NCBI GenBank assembly: GCA_020621865.1
Contig: JAHRYW010000002.1
Coordinates: 12,778 to 76,777, forward strand
Direction of reading: 5' to 3'
DNA: 64,000 bases
From: Betaproteobacteria bacterium
GTDB taxonomy: Bacteria; Pseudomonadota; Gammaproteobacteria; Burkholderiales; Rhodocyclaceae
How positions within the stretch are numbered: position 1 is the first letter of the stretch; each line of letters opens with the position of its first letter. Positions 35,390 through 44,168 of this stretch are shown piece after piece. The notes beneath the pieces are model-generated. The model was not told the DNA's origin, made no database searches, and was given only the letters and a program-made list of their open reading frames with translations. The position numbers and the translations under genes are program-made.

Positions 35390-36419
35390 ATCCCTTTTCG
35401 TTTTTGCCCTGTTTTTGGCGCCGACCGTAGCATTGGCCTTCGACCACTACGCCGGGGTCGGCAGGCAGGCCACGCCGGCCGAGGTCAAGGCCTGGGACAT
35501 CGACGTGCGCCCGGACTTCAAGGGCCTGCCCAAGGGCTCGGGCAATGTCGAGCGCGGCCAGGAGCTGTTCGAGGAAAAGTGCGCCTCCTGCCACGGTTCC
35601 TTTGGCGAATCCAACGAGGTGTTCACCCCGCTGATCGGCGGCACCAAGCCGGAAGACATCAAGAGCGGCCGGGTTTCCGGCTTCCTGACCGGCGACATCC
35701 CGCAGCGCACGACCTTCACCAAGGTGGCGACCATCTCGACGGTGTGGGACTACATCTACCGCGCCATGCCGTGGACGGCGCCCAAGTCGCTGAAGCCGGA
35801 CGACGTCTACGCCATCCTCGCCTACTTCCTGAACCTTGCCGAAATCGTGCCCGGCGACTTCACGCTGTCCGACAAGAACATCGCCGAAGTCCAGGCCAGG
35901 ATGCCCAACCGCAACGGCATGACGACCGACCACGGCATGTGGCCCGGACCGTCGGCCAAGAAGGGCGGCATCGGCAACGGCGGGGTGCCGGATGTGAAAA
36001 ACGTCGCCTGCATGAAGAACTGCAAGCCGGAAGTGCAGATCGGCTCGACCCTGCCCGAATACGCCCGCACGGCGCACGGCGAACTGGCCGACCAGAACCG
36101 CAGCTTCGGCCCGGTGCGCGGCACCCGCACGCTCGGCCCGGAAGCCGCCAAGAAGGCGGCCGATGCCGGCACGCTGGAACTGGCGACGAAGAGCGGCTGC
36201 ATGGCCTGTCACGGCATCAAGAGCAAGATCGTCGGCCCCGGCTACAACGAAGTGGTCGCCCGCTACCAGGGCCAGCCCGATGCCGAGTCGCGGCTGGTCG
36301 CCAAGGTCAAGGCCGGTGGGCAGGGCGTCTGGGGCAATGTCCCGATGCCGCCAAACGCTCATTTGAAGGATGAGGACCTGACCACGCTGGTCAAGTGGAT
36401 TCTCGCCGGCTCGAAGTAA
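35373..36419 (+). CDS. soxD: Diheme cytochrome c SoxD
   Basis: CASCHG and CMACHG; overlaps soxC; signal peptide encoded across repeat copy 3. Confidence 0.92.
   Translation: MSRSCKSLFVFALFLAPTVALAFDHYAGVGRQATPAEVKAWDIDVRPDFKGLPKGSGNVERGQELFEEKCASCHGSFGESNEVFTPLIGGTKPEDIKSGRVSGFLTGDIPQRTTFTKVATISTVWDYIYRAMPWTAPKSLKPDDVYAILAYFLNLAEIVPGDFTLSDKNIAEVQARMPNRNGMTTDHGMWPGPSAKKGGIGNGGVPDVKNVACMKNCKPEVQIGSTLPEYARTAHGELADQNRSFGPVRGTRTLGPEAAKKAADAGTLELATKSGCMACHGIKSKIVGPGYNEVVARYQGQPDAESRLVAKVKAGGQGVWGNVPMPPNAHLKDEDLTTLVKWILAGSK
35388..35435 (+). repeat. Dispersed GACCGTAGCATTT repeat, copy 3 (divergent, inside soxD)
   Basis: aaatcccttttcgtttttgccctgtttttggcgccgaccgtagcatt. Confidence 0.75.
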
Positions 36420-36444
36420 CCCCAATTTCAACAGAGGAGAAGTC

Positions 36445-36912
36445 ATGAACAATCAACGCCGCACAGTACTCAAATCCGGCTCCGGCGCCGCCCTGCTGGG
36501 CATGCTCGCCGCCGCCGGCATCATCACCCCGGGCATGGCCCTGGCCGACTGGAACAAGTCTGCCTTCGACGCCAAGAGCATGGCCGACACGCTGAAGGCG
36601 CTCGGCGCCGGCAGCCCGGCCGACAGCAAGGACGTCCAGGTCACCGGCCCGGACATCGCCGAAAACGGCGCCGTCGTGCCGGTCGGCGTCAGCGCCAGCC
36701 TGCCCAACATCAGCATGGTCGCCATCCTGATCGAGAAGAACCCGAACGCCCTGGCCGCCACCTTCGTGCTGCCGGAGGGCACCGAAGCCAACGTCCAGAC
36801 CCGCGTCAAGATGGGCCAGACCTCCAATATCTACGCGCTGGTCAAATCGGACGGCAAGTTCTTCATGGCGACCAAAGAAATCAAGGTCACCCTGGGTGGC
36901 TGCGGCGGCTAA
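36445..36912 (+). CDS. soxY: Thiosulfate-oxidation carrier SoxY
   Basis: Tat-like signal and C-terminal GGCGG carrier motif (KVTLGGCGG*). Confidence 0.96.
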   Translation: MNNQRRTVLKSGSGAALLGMLAAAGIITPGMALADWNKSAFDAKSMADTLKALGAGSPADSKDVQVTGPDIAENGAVVPVGVSASLPNISMVAILIEKNPNALAATFVLPEGTEANVQTRVKMGQTSNIYALVKSDGKFFMATKEIKVTLGGCGG

Positions 36913-36939
36913 TCGATACGAATTCAAGGAGTTAGAAAC

Positions 36940-37251
36940 ATGGGCAATCCAATGAAAATCCGCGCCGCCAACAAGGATGGCGTGACCGAAGTGAAGGTGC
37001 TGGTCAGCCACGAGATGGAAACCGGCCAGCGCAAGGACTCCGCTGGCGCCGTCGTGCCGGCCTGGTTCATCACCGAGCTGACCGCCAAGCATGGCGACAA
37101 GACGGTGCTGAGCTGCGAGTTCGGGCCTTCCGTGTCCAAGAACCCTTACCTCGCCTTCAAGTTCAAGGGCGGCGCCAAGGGCGACAAGATCACGGTCAGC
37201 TGGAAGGACAACAAGGGCGACACGCGCAGCGACGAAGTCGCCATCGCCTGA
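36940..37251 (+). CDS. soxZ: Thiosulfate-oxidation carrier SoxZ
   Basis: KVLVSHEMETGQRKDSAGAVVPAWFI...SWKDNKGD. Confidence 0.95.
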   Translation: MGNPMKIRAANKDGVTEVKVLVSHEMETGQRKDSAGAVVPAWFITELTAKHGDKTVLSCEFGPSVSKNPYLAFKFKGGAKGDKITVSWKDNKGDTRSDEVAIA

Positions 37252-37330
37252 CCAAGGCCGTCTGCAACAACGGCAGCGAAGCGGCGCAGACCGCCGCTGC
37301 CGCCAAAACTTACCCCGTGGAGGAGTAGTG

Positions 37331-38146
37331 ATGATCCGACGTTTGATGAAAACGCTGGTTGGGGCGGCTGTATTTGCTGCCTTTGCCGGCGGTGTGGCGG
37401 CCCAGGACAGCAAGGTGGCCGACGAGATCGCCAAGTACCGCGAAGCGCTGGCCGACGGCAACCCGGCCGACCTGTTCGAGCTCAAGGGCGAAGGCCTGTG
37501 GACCGAAAAGCGCGGCCCGAAGAACGCCTCGCTGGAACAATGCGACCTCGGCCAGGGGCCGGGCAAGCTGGAAGGCGCCTATGCCGCGCTGCCCAAATAC
37601 TTCAAGGACACCGGCAAGGTGATGGACGTCGAGTCCCGCCTCGTCCATTGCATGGTCACGCTACAGGGCTTCACACAGGCAGAGGTGACCAAACAGTGGT
37701 ATTCCAAGCCGGGCAAGGATTCCGACATCGAGGCGCTGGTCACCTACATCGGCGCCAAGTCGAACGGCATGAAGATCAACGTGCCGGCGACCCACCCCGA
37801 AGAAGCCAAAATGGCCAAGATGGGCGAGTACATCTTCTACCGCCGATCCGGTCCGCAGGACTTTTCCTGCGCCATCTGCCACGGCCAGGAAGGCAAGCGC
37901 ATCCGCCTGCAGGAGCTGGGCAACCTGACCACCCAGGACGGCGCCGGCTTCGCGATGAAGACCTGGCCGTCCTACCGCGTCTCGCAGGGCACGGTGTGGA
38001 CCATGCAGCGCCGGCTGATCGACTGCATGCGCCAGGCCCGCTGGCCGGAGCCTAACTACCTGGCCGATTCGATCATCGCGCTGGAAACCTTCCTGCAAAA
38101 AACCGCGACCGGCACCGTGATGGAAACGCCGGGCATCAAGCGCTGA
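37331..38146 (+). CDS. soxA: Sulfur oxidation c-type cytochrome SoxA
   Basis: CAICHG heme motif; LIDCMRQARWPEPN ligand-Cys region; follows soxYZ. Confidence 0.93.
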   Translation: MIRRLMKTLVGAAVFAAFAGGVAAQDSKVADEIAKYREALADGNPADLFELKGEGLWTEKRGPKNASLEQCDLGQGPGKLEGAYAALPKYFKDTGKVMDVESRLVHCMVTLQGFTQAEVTKQWYSKPGKDSDIEALVTYIGAKSNGMKINVPATHPEEAKMAKMGEYIFYRRSGPQDFSCAICHGQEGKRIRLQELGNLTTQDGAGFAMKTWPSYRVSQGTVWTMQRRLIDCMRQARWPEPNYLADSIIALETFLQKTATGTVMETPGIKR

Positions 38147-38159
38147 AAAGGGGACGACC

Positions 38160-38807
38160 ATGAATTTCAAATTTGGCCTTTTTTTCGGGCTGACCGTAGC
38201 ATTTGCCGCCCCGGCCTTCGCCCAGAAAGCGCTTGAAGCGCCCGGCGGCAAATACGCCAAGGATGCCGAGCAAGTCTTTCGCAGCTCCTTCCGCGACGAT
38301 AATCCAAAGTACTGGATGAGCCGCCTGGCGCAGGACGAGACGATGAAAACCTGCGGCCAGTACCGCGACAACCCGCCGCGCAAGATCGGCGAGAAGCTGG
38401 AGAAGCTGAACGCCGCGACCATCCGCTACCCGGTCGAAGGCAAGCTGATCGGCGACTGGAAGGAAGGCGAGAAGCTGGCGGCGGTCGGCACCGGCGGCCA
38501 CATCGGCTTCATCCAGCCCGACCCGGCCGGCAAGCTGCGCGGCGGCAACTGCTACGCCTGCCACCAGCTGGCCAAGAAGGAAGTCGCCTACGGCACCATC
38601 GGCCCCAGCCTGCAGCACTTCGGCAAGATCCGCGGCAATTCGGACGAGATCATCAAGTACGCCTACGACAAGATCTACAACTCCAACGCCTTTTCCGCGT
38701 GCACCAACATGCCGCGTTTCGGCCTGCACAACTGGCTGACCCCGGAGCAGATCACCCACATCGTGGCCTTCCTGGTCGATCCGGAATCGCCGGTCAACAA
38801 AGACTGA
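38160..38807 (+). CDS. soxX: Sulfur oxidation c-type cytochrome SoxX
   Basis: GGNCYACHQL heme motif, IGPSLQHFGKIRG; signal peptide NFKFGLFFGLTVAFAAPAFAQ encoded by repeat copy 4. Confidence 0.93.
   Translation: MNFKFGLFFGLTVAFAAPAFAQKALEAPGGKYAKDAEQVFRSSFRDDNPKYWMSRLAQDETMKTCGQYRDNPPRKIGEKLEKLNAATIRYPVEGKLIGDWKEGEKLAAVGTGGHIGFIQPDPAGKLRGGNCYACHQLAKKEVAYGTIGPSLQHFGKIRGNSDEIIKYAYDKIYNSNAFSACTNMPRFGLHNWLTPEQITHIVAFLVDPESPVNKD
38163..38204 (+). repeat. Dispersed GACCGTAGCATTT repeat, copy 4 (inside soxX)
   Basis: aatttcaaatttggcctttttttcgggctgaccgtagcatttg. Confidence 0.9.
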
Positions 38808-38820
38808 ATCTGCGTGGTTA

Positions 38821-38852
38821 ACCCGGCCGGGGCAACCCGCCGGGTCTTTTTC
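38821..38852 (+). promoter_or_regulatory. Attenuator-like hairpin between soxX and soxB
   Basis: ACCCGGC-N11-GCCGGGT followed by CTTTTTCC. Confidence 0.5.
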
Positions 38853-38888
38853 CGGCCCGGCCGGAACAGAATTTCGAAGGAACCCCCC

Positions 38889-40610
38889 ATGAGCATGAAT
38901 CGCCGCGAATTCCTGCAGGTCCTCGCCGTCGCCGCTGCCGGCGGCATGAGCCTGCACAGCGAACTGGCGCTGGCCGAGAAGGGCGCCGCCAAGCTGTATG
39001 ACCTGCCCAAATTCGGCAACGTCAGCCTGCTGCACATCACCGACTGCCACGCCCAGCTGCTGCCGATCTACTTCCGCGAACCCAACGTCAATCTCGGCTT
39101 CGGCGACCAGTTCGGTAAGGTGCCGCACCTGGTCGGCGACCACCTGCTGAAGCACTTCGGCTTCAAGCCGAACAGCATCGAGGCCCACGCCTACACCTAC
39201 CTGAATTTCGAGCAGGCGGCCCGCACCTACGGCAAGGTCGGCGGCTTCGCCCACCTGGCCACGCTGGTCAAGCGCATGAAGGCGACCCGCCCCGGCGCGC
39301 TGCTGCTTGATGGCGGCGACACCTGGCAAGGTTCTGGCACGGCGCTGTGGACCAACGCCCAGGACATGGTCGACGCCTGCAAGGCGCTCGGCGTCAACAT
39401 CATGACCCTGCACTGGGAATCGACCTACGGCGAGGCGCGCGTCAAGGAAATCGAGGAAAAGGATTTCGCCGGCCAGATCGACATCGTCGCCCAGAACGTC
39501 AAGACCACCGACTTCGGCGACGCCGTATTCAAGCCCTTCGTGATGAAGAACATCAACGGCGTGCCGGTCGCCACCATCGGCCAGGCCTTCCCCTACACGC
39601 CGATCGCCAACCCGCGCTGGCAGACCCCGAACTGGAGCTTCGGCATCCAGGAAGAGAACATGCAGAAGACCGTCGACGAAGCCCGCGCCGCCGGGGCGCA
39701 GGTCGTCGTCGTGCTGTCGCACAACGGCATGGACGTCGATCTCAAGATGGCCTCGCGCGTCAAAGGCATCGACGCCATCCTCGGCGGCCACACCCACGAC
39801 GGCATGCCGGCGCCGGTCGTCGTCAGGAATGCCGGCGGCCAGACGCTGGTCACCAATGCCGGCTCCAACGGCAAATACCTCGGCGTGCTCGACTTTGATG
39901 TGAAGAACGGCAAGATCGCCGACTTCCGCTACAAGCTGCTGCCCGTCTTCGCCAACCTGCTGCCGGCCGACCGCGACATGCAGGCGCTGATCGACAAGGC
40001 GCGCGCGCCCTACCTGGCCAAGCTCAACGAAAAGCTGGCGGTCAGCGAGGGCCTGCTCTACCGGCGCGGCAACTTCAACGGCACCTTCGACCAGGTCATC
40101 CTCGACGCGCTGATGAACGTCAAGGACGCCGAAATCGCCTTCTCGCCCGGCTTCCGCTGGGGCACCTCGCTGCTGCCCGGCCAGCCGATCCTGATGGAAC
40201 ACGTGCTTGACCAGACGGCGATCACCTACCCATGGACGACGGTGACCAACATGAGCGGCGAGATGATCAAGACCGTGCTCGAAGACGTCTGCGACAACCT
40301 GTTCAACCCCGATCCCTACTACCAGCAGGGCGGCGACATGGTCCGCGTCGGCGGCCTGCAATGGACCTGCGACCCGACCGCCAAGATGGGCAGCCGCATC
40401 CAGAACATGATGCTCAAGGGCCAGCCGATCGACCCGGCCAAGACCTACAAGGTCGCCGGCTGGGCGCCGGTCTCCGAAGAAGCCAAGGGCGCCGGCGCGC
40501 CGATCTGGGACGTCGTCGCCGAATACCTGCGCGACATCAAGACCGTCAAGCCGGTGCGACTCAACCTGCCGACGCTGAAAGGCGCCGCCAACAATCCGGG
40601 GATCGCCTGA
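38889..40610 (+). CDS. soxB: Thiosulfohydrolase SoxB
   Basis: Tat signal NRREFLQVLAVAAAGG; LLHITDCHAQLLPIYFREP; LLLDGGDTWQGSGTALW; LGGHTHDGMPAP. Confidence 0.97.
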   Translation: MSMNRREFLQVLAVAAAGGMSLHSELALAEKGAAKLYDLPKFGNVSLLHITDCHAQLLPIYFREPNVNLGFGDQFGKVPHLVGDHLLKHFGFKPNSIEAHAYTYLNFEQAARTYGKVGGFAHLATLVKRMKATRPGALLLDGGDTWQGSGTALWTNAQDMVDACKALGVNIMTLHWESTYGEARVKEIEEKDFAGQIDIVAQNVKTTDFGDAVFKPFVMKNINGVPVATIGQAFPYTPIANPRWQTPNWSFGIQEENMQKTVDEARAAGAQVVVVLSHNGMDVDLKMASRVKGIDAILGGHTHDGMPAPVVVRNAGGQTLVTNAGSNGKYLGVLDFDVKNGKIADFRYKLLPVFANLLPADRDMQALIDKARAPYLAKLNEKLAVSEGLLYRRGNFNGTFDQVILDALMNVKDAEIAFSPGFRWGTSLLPGQPILMEHVLDQTAITYPWTTVTNMSGEMIKTVLEDVCDNLFNPDPYYQQGGDMVRVGGLQWTCDPTAKMGSRIQNMMLKGQPIDPAKTYKVAGWAPVSEEAKGAGAPIWDVVAEYLRDIKTVKPVRLNLPTLKGAANNPGIA

Positions 40611-41221
40611 TGAACGCCATCCATAAGCTCCTCGCCATCGCCGCGCTGGCTGCCGCCACGCAGGCCATGGCCGCCGACTGGGCACCCGGCAGCACCGACT
40701 GGGACAAACTGCCCGAGGTCAAGAAGTCCAAGGTCGGCCTCTACCTGACGCCGCAGCAAGCCTACGACATGAAGAAAGCCAACCCCATGGGCGTCGCCTT
40801 CTTCGACGTCCGCACCCGGGCCGAAGCCATGTACGTCGGCTGGCCCAGCGACGCCGACGCGCTGGTGCCCTACGTCGAACACCCTGAAATGATGACCGAC
40901 TGGGACGACAAGCGGCACATGTACAAGCTGGAGCCAAACCAGGACTTCGTCCCGGAAATCGAACGCCGAATGGCCGAAATGAGCCTCGGCAAAGATGCGC
41001 CCATCATCCTGATCTGCCGCTCCGGCGACCGCAGTTCGAAGGCCCAGGACCGCCTGCAAACGGCCGGCTACAGCAAGGTGTATAGCATCGCCGAAGGCGT
41101 CGAAGGCGACACCGTCAAGGACGGCCCCCAAGCCGGCCAGCGCGCCGTCAATGGCTGGAGAAACGCCAAGCTGCCGTGGACCTACAAGCTGGACAAGGCA
41201 AAGATGTACTTCCCGCGCTGA
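40610..41221 (+). CDS. Periplasmic rhodanese-like domain protein
   Basis: Signal peptide; FFDVRTRAEA; IILICRSGDRSSKAQDRL; ATGA overlap with the soxB stop. Confidence 0.88.
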   Translation: MNAIHKLLAIAALAAATQAMAADWAPGSTDWDKLPEVKKSKVGLYLTPQQAYDMKKANPMGVAFFDVRTRAEAMYVGWPSDADALVPYVEHPEMMTDWDDKRHMYKLEPNQDFVPEIERRMAEMSLGKDAPIILICRSGDRSSKAQDRLQTAGYSKVYSIAEGVEGDTVKDGPQAGQRAVNGWRNAKLPWTYKLDKAKMYFPR

Positions 41222-41235
41222 AGCGGGCTGGCTCA

Positions 41236-41276
41236 CCCAAAAGAAATCCCCGCTGCGGCGGGGATTTCTTTTGGGG
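41236..41276. terminator. Strong intrinsic terminator ending the sox operon
   Basis: CCCAAAAGAAATCCCCGCTGCGGCGGGGATTTCTTTTGGGG. Confidence 0.92.
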
Positions 41277-41280
41277 TAGA

Positions 41281-41325
41281 AGAAATTTCGATTTTGGCCG
41301 TTTTTTGGGCCGAACGTAGTATTTG
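41281..41325 (+). repeat. Dispersed GACCGTAGCATTT repeat, copy 5
   Basis: agaaatttcgattttggccgttttttgggccgaacgtagtatttg. Confidence 0.9.
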
Positions 41326-41500
41326 TGTGGAAGGTTGCGCTGGGGGCGGTTTGTAGACCATTCCTGACGTTGGAGGTACGACTCGGCCGCGTCGGTAAAA
41401 TTGTCATTACCGGACAATTAACTGAAGTTGGTAGCCTGGGGAATTGCTAACCTGAGCGACAATCCTAGGCTAATATTCCAAAAAATATCCAGGGGGGGTT

Positions 41501-42946
41501 ATGGACATCGGTGAGATAACGAGAATACGAGACCAATTCCAAGGAGGGCAATGGCCTCAATTCTTGGAACGCTTGGACATTACTGGTCTACGCGGTTGGC
41601 GCGGGCAAACAGTCCAATTCAAGTTTCCGGTCGTAGCTGTTGTTGGTGAAAACGGTGCCGGTAAGAGTACTGTACTGAAGGTGGCAGCAGCAGCCTACGA
41701 GAAGACAGAGGAAAGCGGGTACTACCCATCTGACTTCTTCCTGGACACCCATTGGGATACCCTAGAAGGCATTGAGCTTGGGTACCAGATTAGGCTTGGT
41801 GACCAGACACAGGGTTTCAAGATACGCAAACCTACTAAGCGCTGGAGTTTTCCTGAGAAGCGCTATAGAAGAAGAGTGTTTTGGTTTGACGTGGCACGAA
41901 CCCTGCCATTAGACGCTACTGCAGGGTACGCGCGTGTAGCCCGTCTTGCGGCTGGCGAAATTTCTACGGAGGCCTTATCCGATGAATTCCGCGGCCATCT
42001 TTCGTATATTTTAGGGCGTGACTACGAAAATGCACGCTTTGCTGCACCAGATGTAAACGCAAACCGCTCTGTTGGACTCCTCCAGCGAGCATTTGGCGAG
42101 ATATCTCAATTCCATCAGGGGGCCGGCGAAGATACGTCACTGGACCTTATGCGCGCTCTTCAGGAAGTACCCAATCACTCTCTGGTGATTATTGATGAAG
42201 TCGAAGCATCGCTTCACCCTAAAGCGCAACGACGTCTGATTAACTTTCTCATCAAGCAGAGCCGCCTGCGTCGTCTACAGATCATAGTTTCGACGCATAG
42301 TCCGTACGTCCTGGAGGAACTTCCGGCAGAAGCGCGAGTGCTGTTGCTTCCGACAGGTGAAGGGCCAAGCGTTCTATACGGCGCCAGCCCAGAGTTTGCT
42401 CTTACAAAGCTCGATGAAATCGTCCATCCTGAAGCATTTGTGTATGTAGAAGATCGGTCTGCTGAGGTCTGGGTGCGTGAAATCGTTGCACGTCACCAAG
42501 ACGGCCAAACCATCATGTCACGAATCAAAATCTCATCCGTTGGGCCGGCCAACGTGGTCGCCATGATGGGGAAATTAGCGGTTGAAGGGAAGCTACCTCA
42601 ACCGGGTGTTGGTATTCTTGATGGCGACCAACAGGAGGCACAGGGCTGCGTGAGATTACCTGGTGGTGATGCACCAGAGAGGGTTGTCTTCCTAGGACTT
42701 CGTGATCAAAACTGGGCGGGACTGCACGAGCGCTTTGGGGTTGGGGCTGGCGACCTACATACCTATTTGGAGGATGCTCTACTGAGTCCAGATTTCCACC
42801 GGTGGCCGAGTTTGGTAGGGGATCGCATTTTGAAGAGTTCCACAAGTGTATGGGAAACTATGTCCACGGAGTGGTGCCGTGTATGTCTGACAGATGCTGA
42901 CCGGGACATAGTTGTCAATGCGATTCAAGGGGCTTTGCCTGCTTAA
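41501..42946 (+). CDS. AAA-family ATPase with a C-terminal TOPRIM-like region (OLD-like)
   Basis: VVGENGAGKSTVLK Walker A; SLVIIDEVEASLHPKAQRRLI Walker B; STHSPYVLEELP; FVYVEDRSAE and GILDGDQQ TOPRIM-like motifs. Confidence 0.8.
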   Translation: MDIGEITRIRDQFQGGQWPQFLERLDITGLRGWRGQTVQFKFPVVAVVGENGAGKSTVLKVAAAAYEKTEESGYYPSDFFLDTHWDTLEGIELGYQIRLGDQTQGFKIRKPTKRWSFPEKRYRRRVFWFDVARTLPLDATAGYARVARLAAGEISTEALSDEFRGHLSYILGRDYENARFAAPDVNANRSVGLLQRAFGEISQFHQGAGEDTSLDLMRALQEVPNHSLVIIDEVEASLHPKAQRRLINFLIKQSRLRRLQIIVSTHSPYVLEELPAEARVLLLPTGEGPSVLYGASPEFALTKLDEIVHPEAFVYVEDRSAEVWVREIVARHQDGQTIMSRIKISSVGPANVVAMMGKLAVEGKLPQPGVGILDGDQQEAQGCVRLPGGDAPERVVFLGLRDQNWAGLHERFGVGAGDLHTYLEDALLSPDFHRWPSLVGDRILKSSTSVWETMSTEWCRVCLTDADRDIVVNAIQGALPA

Positions 42947-43193
42947 GTTCGCCCTTGGTTACTACGAACCTTTAACAGGCCGACCCACGACGACGGCAAA
43001 GGACTGAAAGTCTGGCGTTCCTGGGGCAGCATCCGTCCGGCGTACATCCATTCCATGTTATCGGCTGTCTTGGCCTGAGCGGTCTACCGGGAGTCGACAA
43101 GAGATGGGTAGCGCTTCACCAGCACATTGCCGCCCGAGTAAGGCCGCTGGCTGTACTGCCGCTTTGGCCGAGTTCCAGCCGTTGTCGCCGGCT

Positions 43194-44105
43194 TTAACTG
43201 AGCGATTTTGATTCTGCCCTGGGCTGTTCGAGTAGCTTCACCAAAGCAAGGATGGTGCGATTCACCGGCGTCCGGATACCATGAATTGCAGCCCGGCGCG
43301 CGACATAGCCGTTGATGTAATCGATTTCACTTCGCCGGCCACGGGCGACATCGTGAGCCGTTGAAGAAATTTGCGTGGCCATCGATTGCGCAATGCCGGC
43401 CACGGCGGAACGAATGTCATCCTGCACGCTCACCCCGTCGGCCTTGGCGACTTCCAGGCATTCAGTGACGACGTCGTCGATGACTTCTCGCATGCCATCG
43501 CCGACGACAAGCTGTCCGTAGGGCATTTGCGTTATCGCGGAGAGCCCGTTGTAGGCGCAATTGATCACCAGTTTTGCCCAGAGTTGACCGGCGACATTGT
43601 CGGAGATGCTCACAGGGACGCCAGCCGAGGCAAATTCGGCGACAAGCTCCGAACTCCCGGCAAATTGACCAATGACCAGTTCGCCGCGTCCGTGATGACG
43701 GAGGTGTCCGGGGCCGGCCATTTCGGTGGCGACATAGACAACGGCCGGATATACCGGGCGGCCGAGGGACTGCTGGAGGCGTTCGGCGTTGTCGTAGCCG
43801 TTTTGCAGGCTCAGGACGATCGCATCGGGCTCAAGATGCGGCGCCATATCTTCGGCGGCTTGCAAAGTGTCGTTTGATTTGACACAGCAAAGTACCAGCT
43901 TTGCACCAGCGACAGCAGCGGCATCGGTACTGGCTGAAACCGGCACCCGTTCGTCAAAGCTCTGCGTCTGCATGCGCAACCTGCCGCAACGAATAGCATC
44001 GACATGCGCGGTGCGGCCGATCAGCACAACCTCCCGCCCGGCGCGAGCGAGCATTCCGCCATAAAAGCAGCCGACTGCGCCAGCCCCCAGTATTGCGGTC
44101 TTCAT
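43194..44105 (-). CDS. 2-dehydropantoate 2-reductase family (ketopantoate reductase)
   Basis: MKTAILGAGAVGCFYGGMLARAGREVVLIGR; NCAYNGLSAI; RRSEIDYINGYV. Confidence 0.9.
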   Translation of the reverse strand: MKTAILGAGAVGCFYGGMLARAGREVVLIGRTAHVDAIRCGRLRMQTQSFDERVPVSASTDAAAVAGAKLVLCCVKSNDTLQAAEDMAPHLEPDAIVLSLQNGYDNAERLQQSLGRPVYPAVVYVATEMAGPGHLRHHGRGELVIGQFAGSSELVAEFASAGVPVSISDNVAGQLWAKLVINCAYNGLSAITQMPYGQLVVGDGMREVIDDVVTECLEVAKADGVSVQDDIRSAVAGIAQSMATQISSTAHDVARGRRSEIDYINGYVARRAAIHGIRTPVNRTILALVKLLEQPRAESKSLS

Positions 44106-44168
44106 AGCGTGTTCCCTGTGCATTGGACTGTCTTCACGTGATCTACTCTAAAACCTCGGCCAGTCTGC

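Noticed and set aside
37252-37330. Coding-looking frame TKAVCNNGSEAAQTAAAAKTYPVEE between soxZ and soxA
   Set aside because: Too short, no start codon, and SoxZ already ends at its normal length; probably GC-rich chance frame.
38136-40685. 849-aa minus-strand ORF
   Set aside because: Antisense to soxX/soxB, both strongly supported; composition typical of shadow ORFs.
41236-41325. Possibility that the repeat is simply a transcription terminator
   Set aside because: At 41236-41276 a separate canonical terminator precedes copy 5, and the repeat itself has only weak imperfect dyad symmetry.
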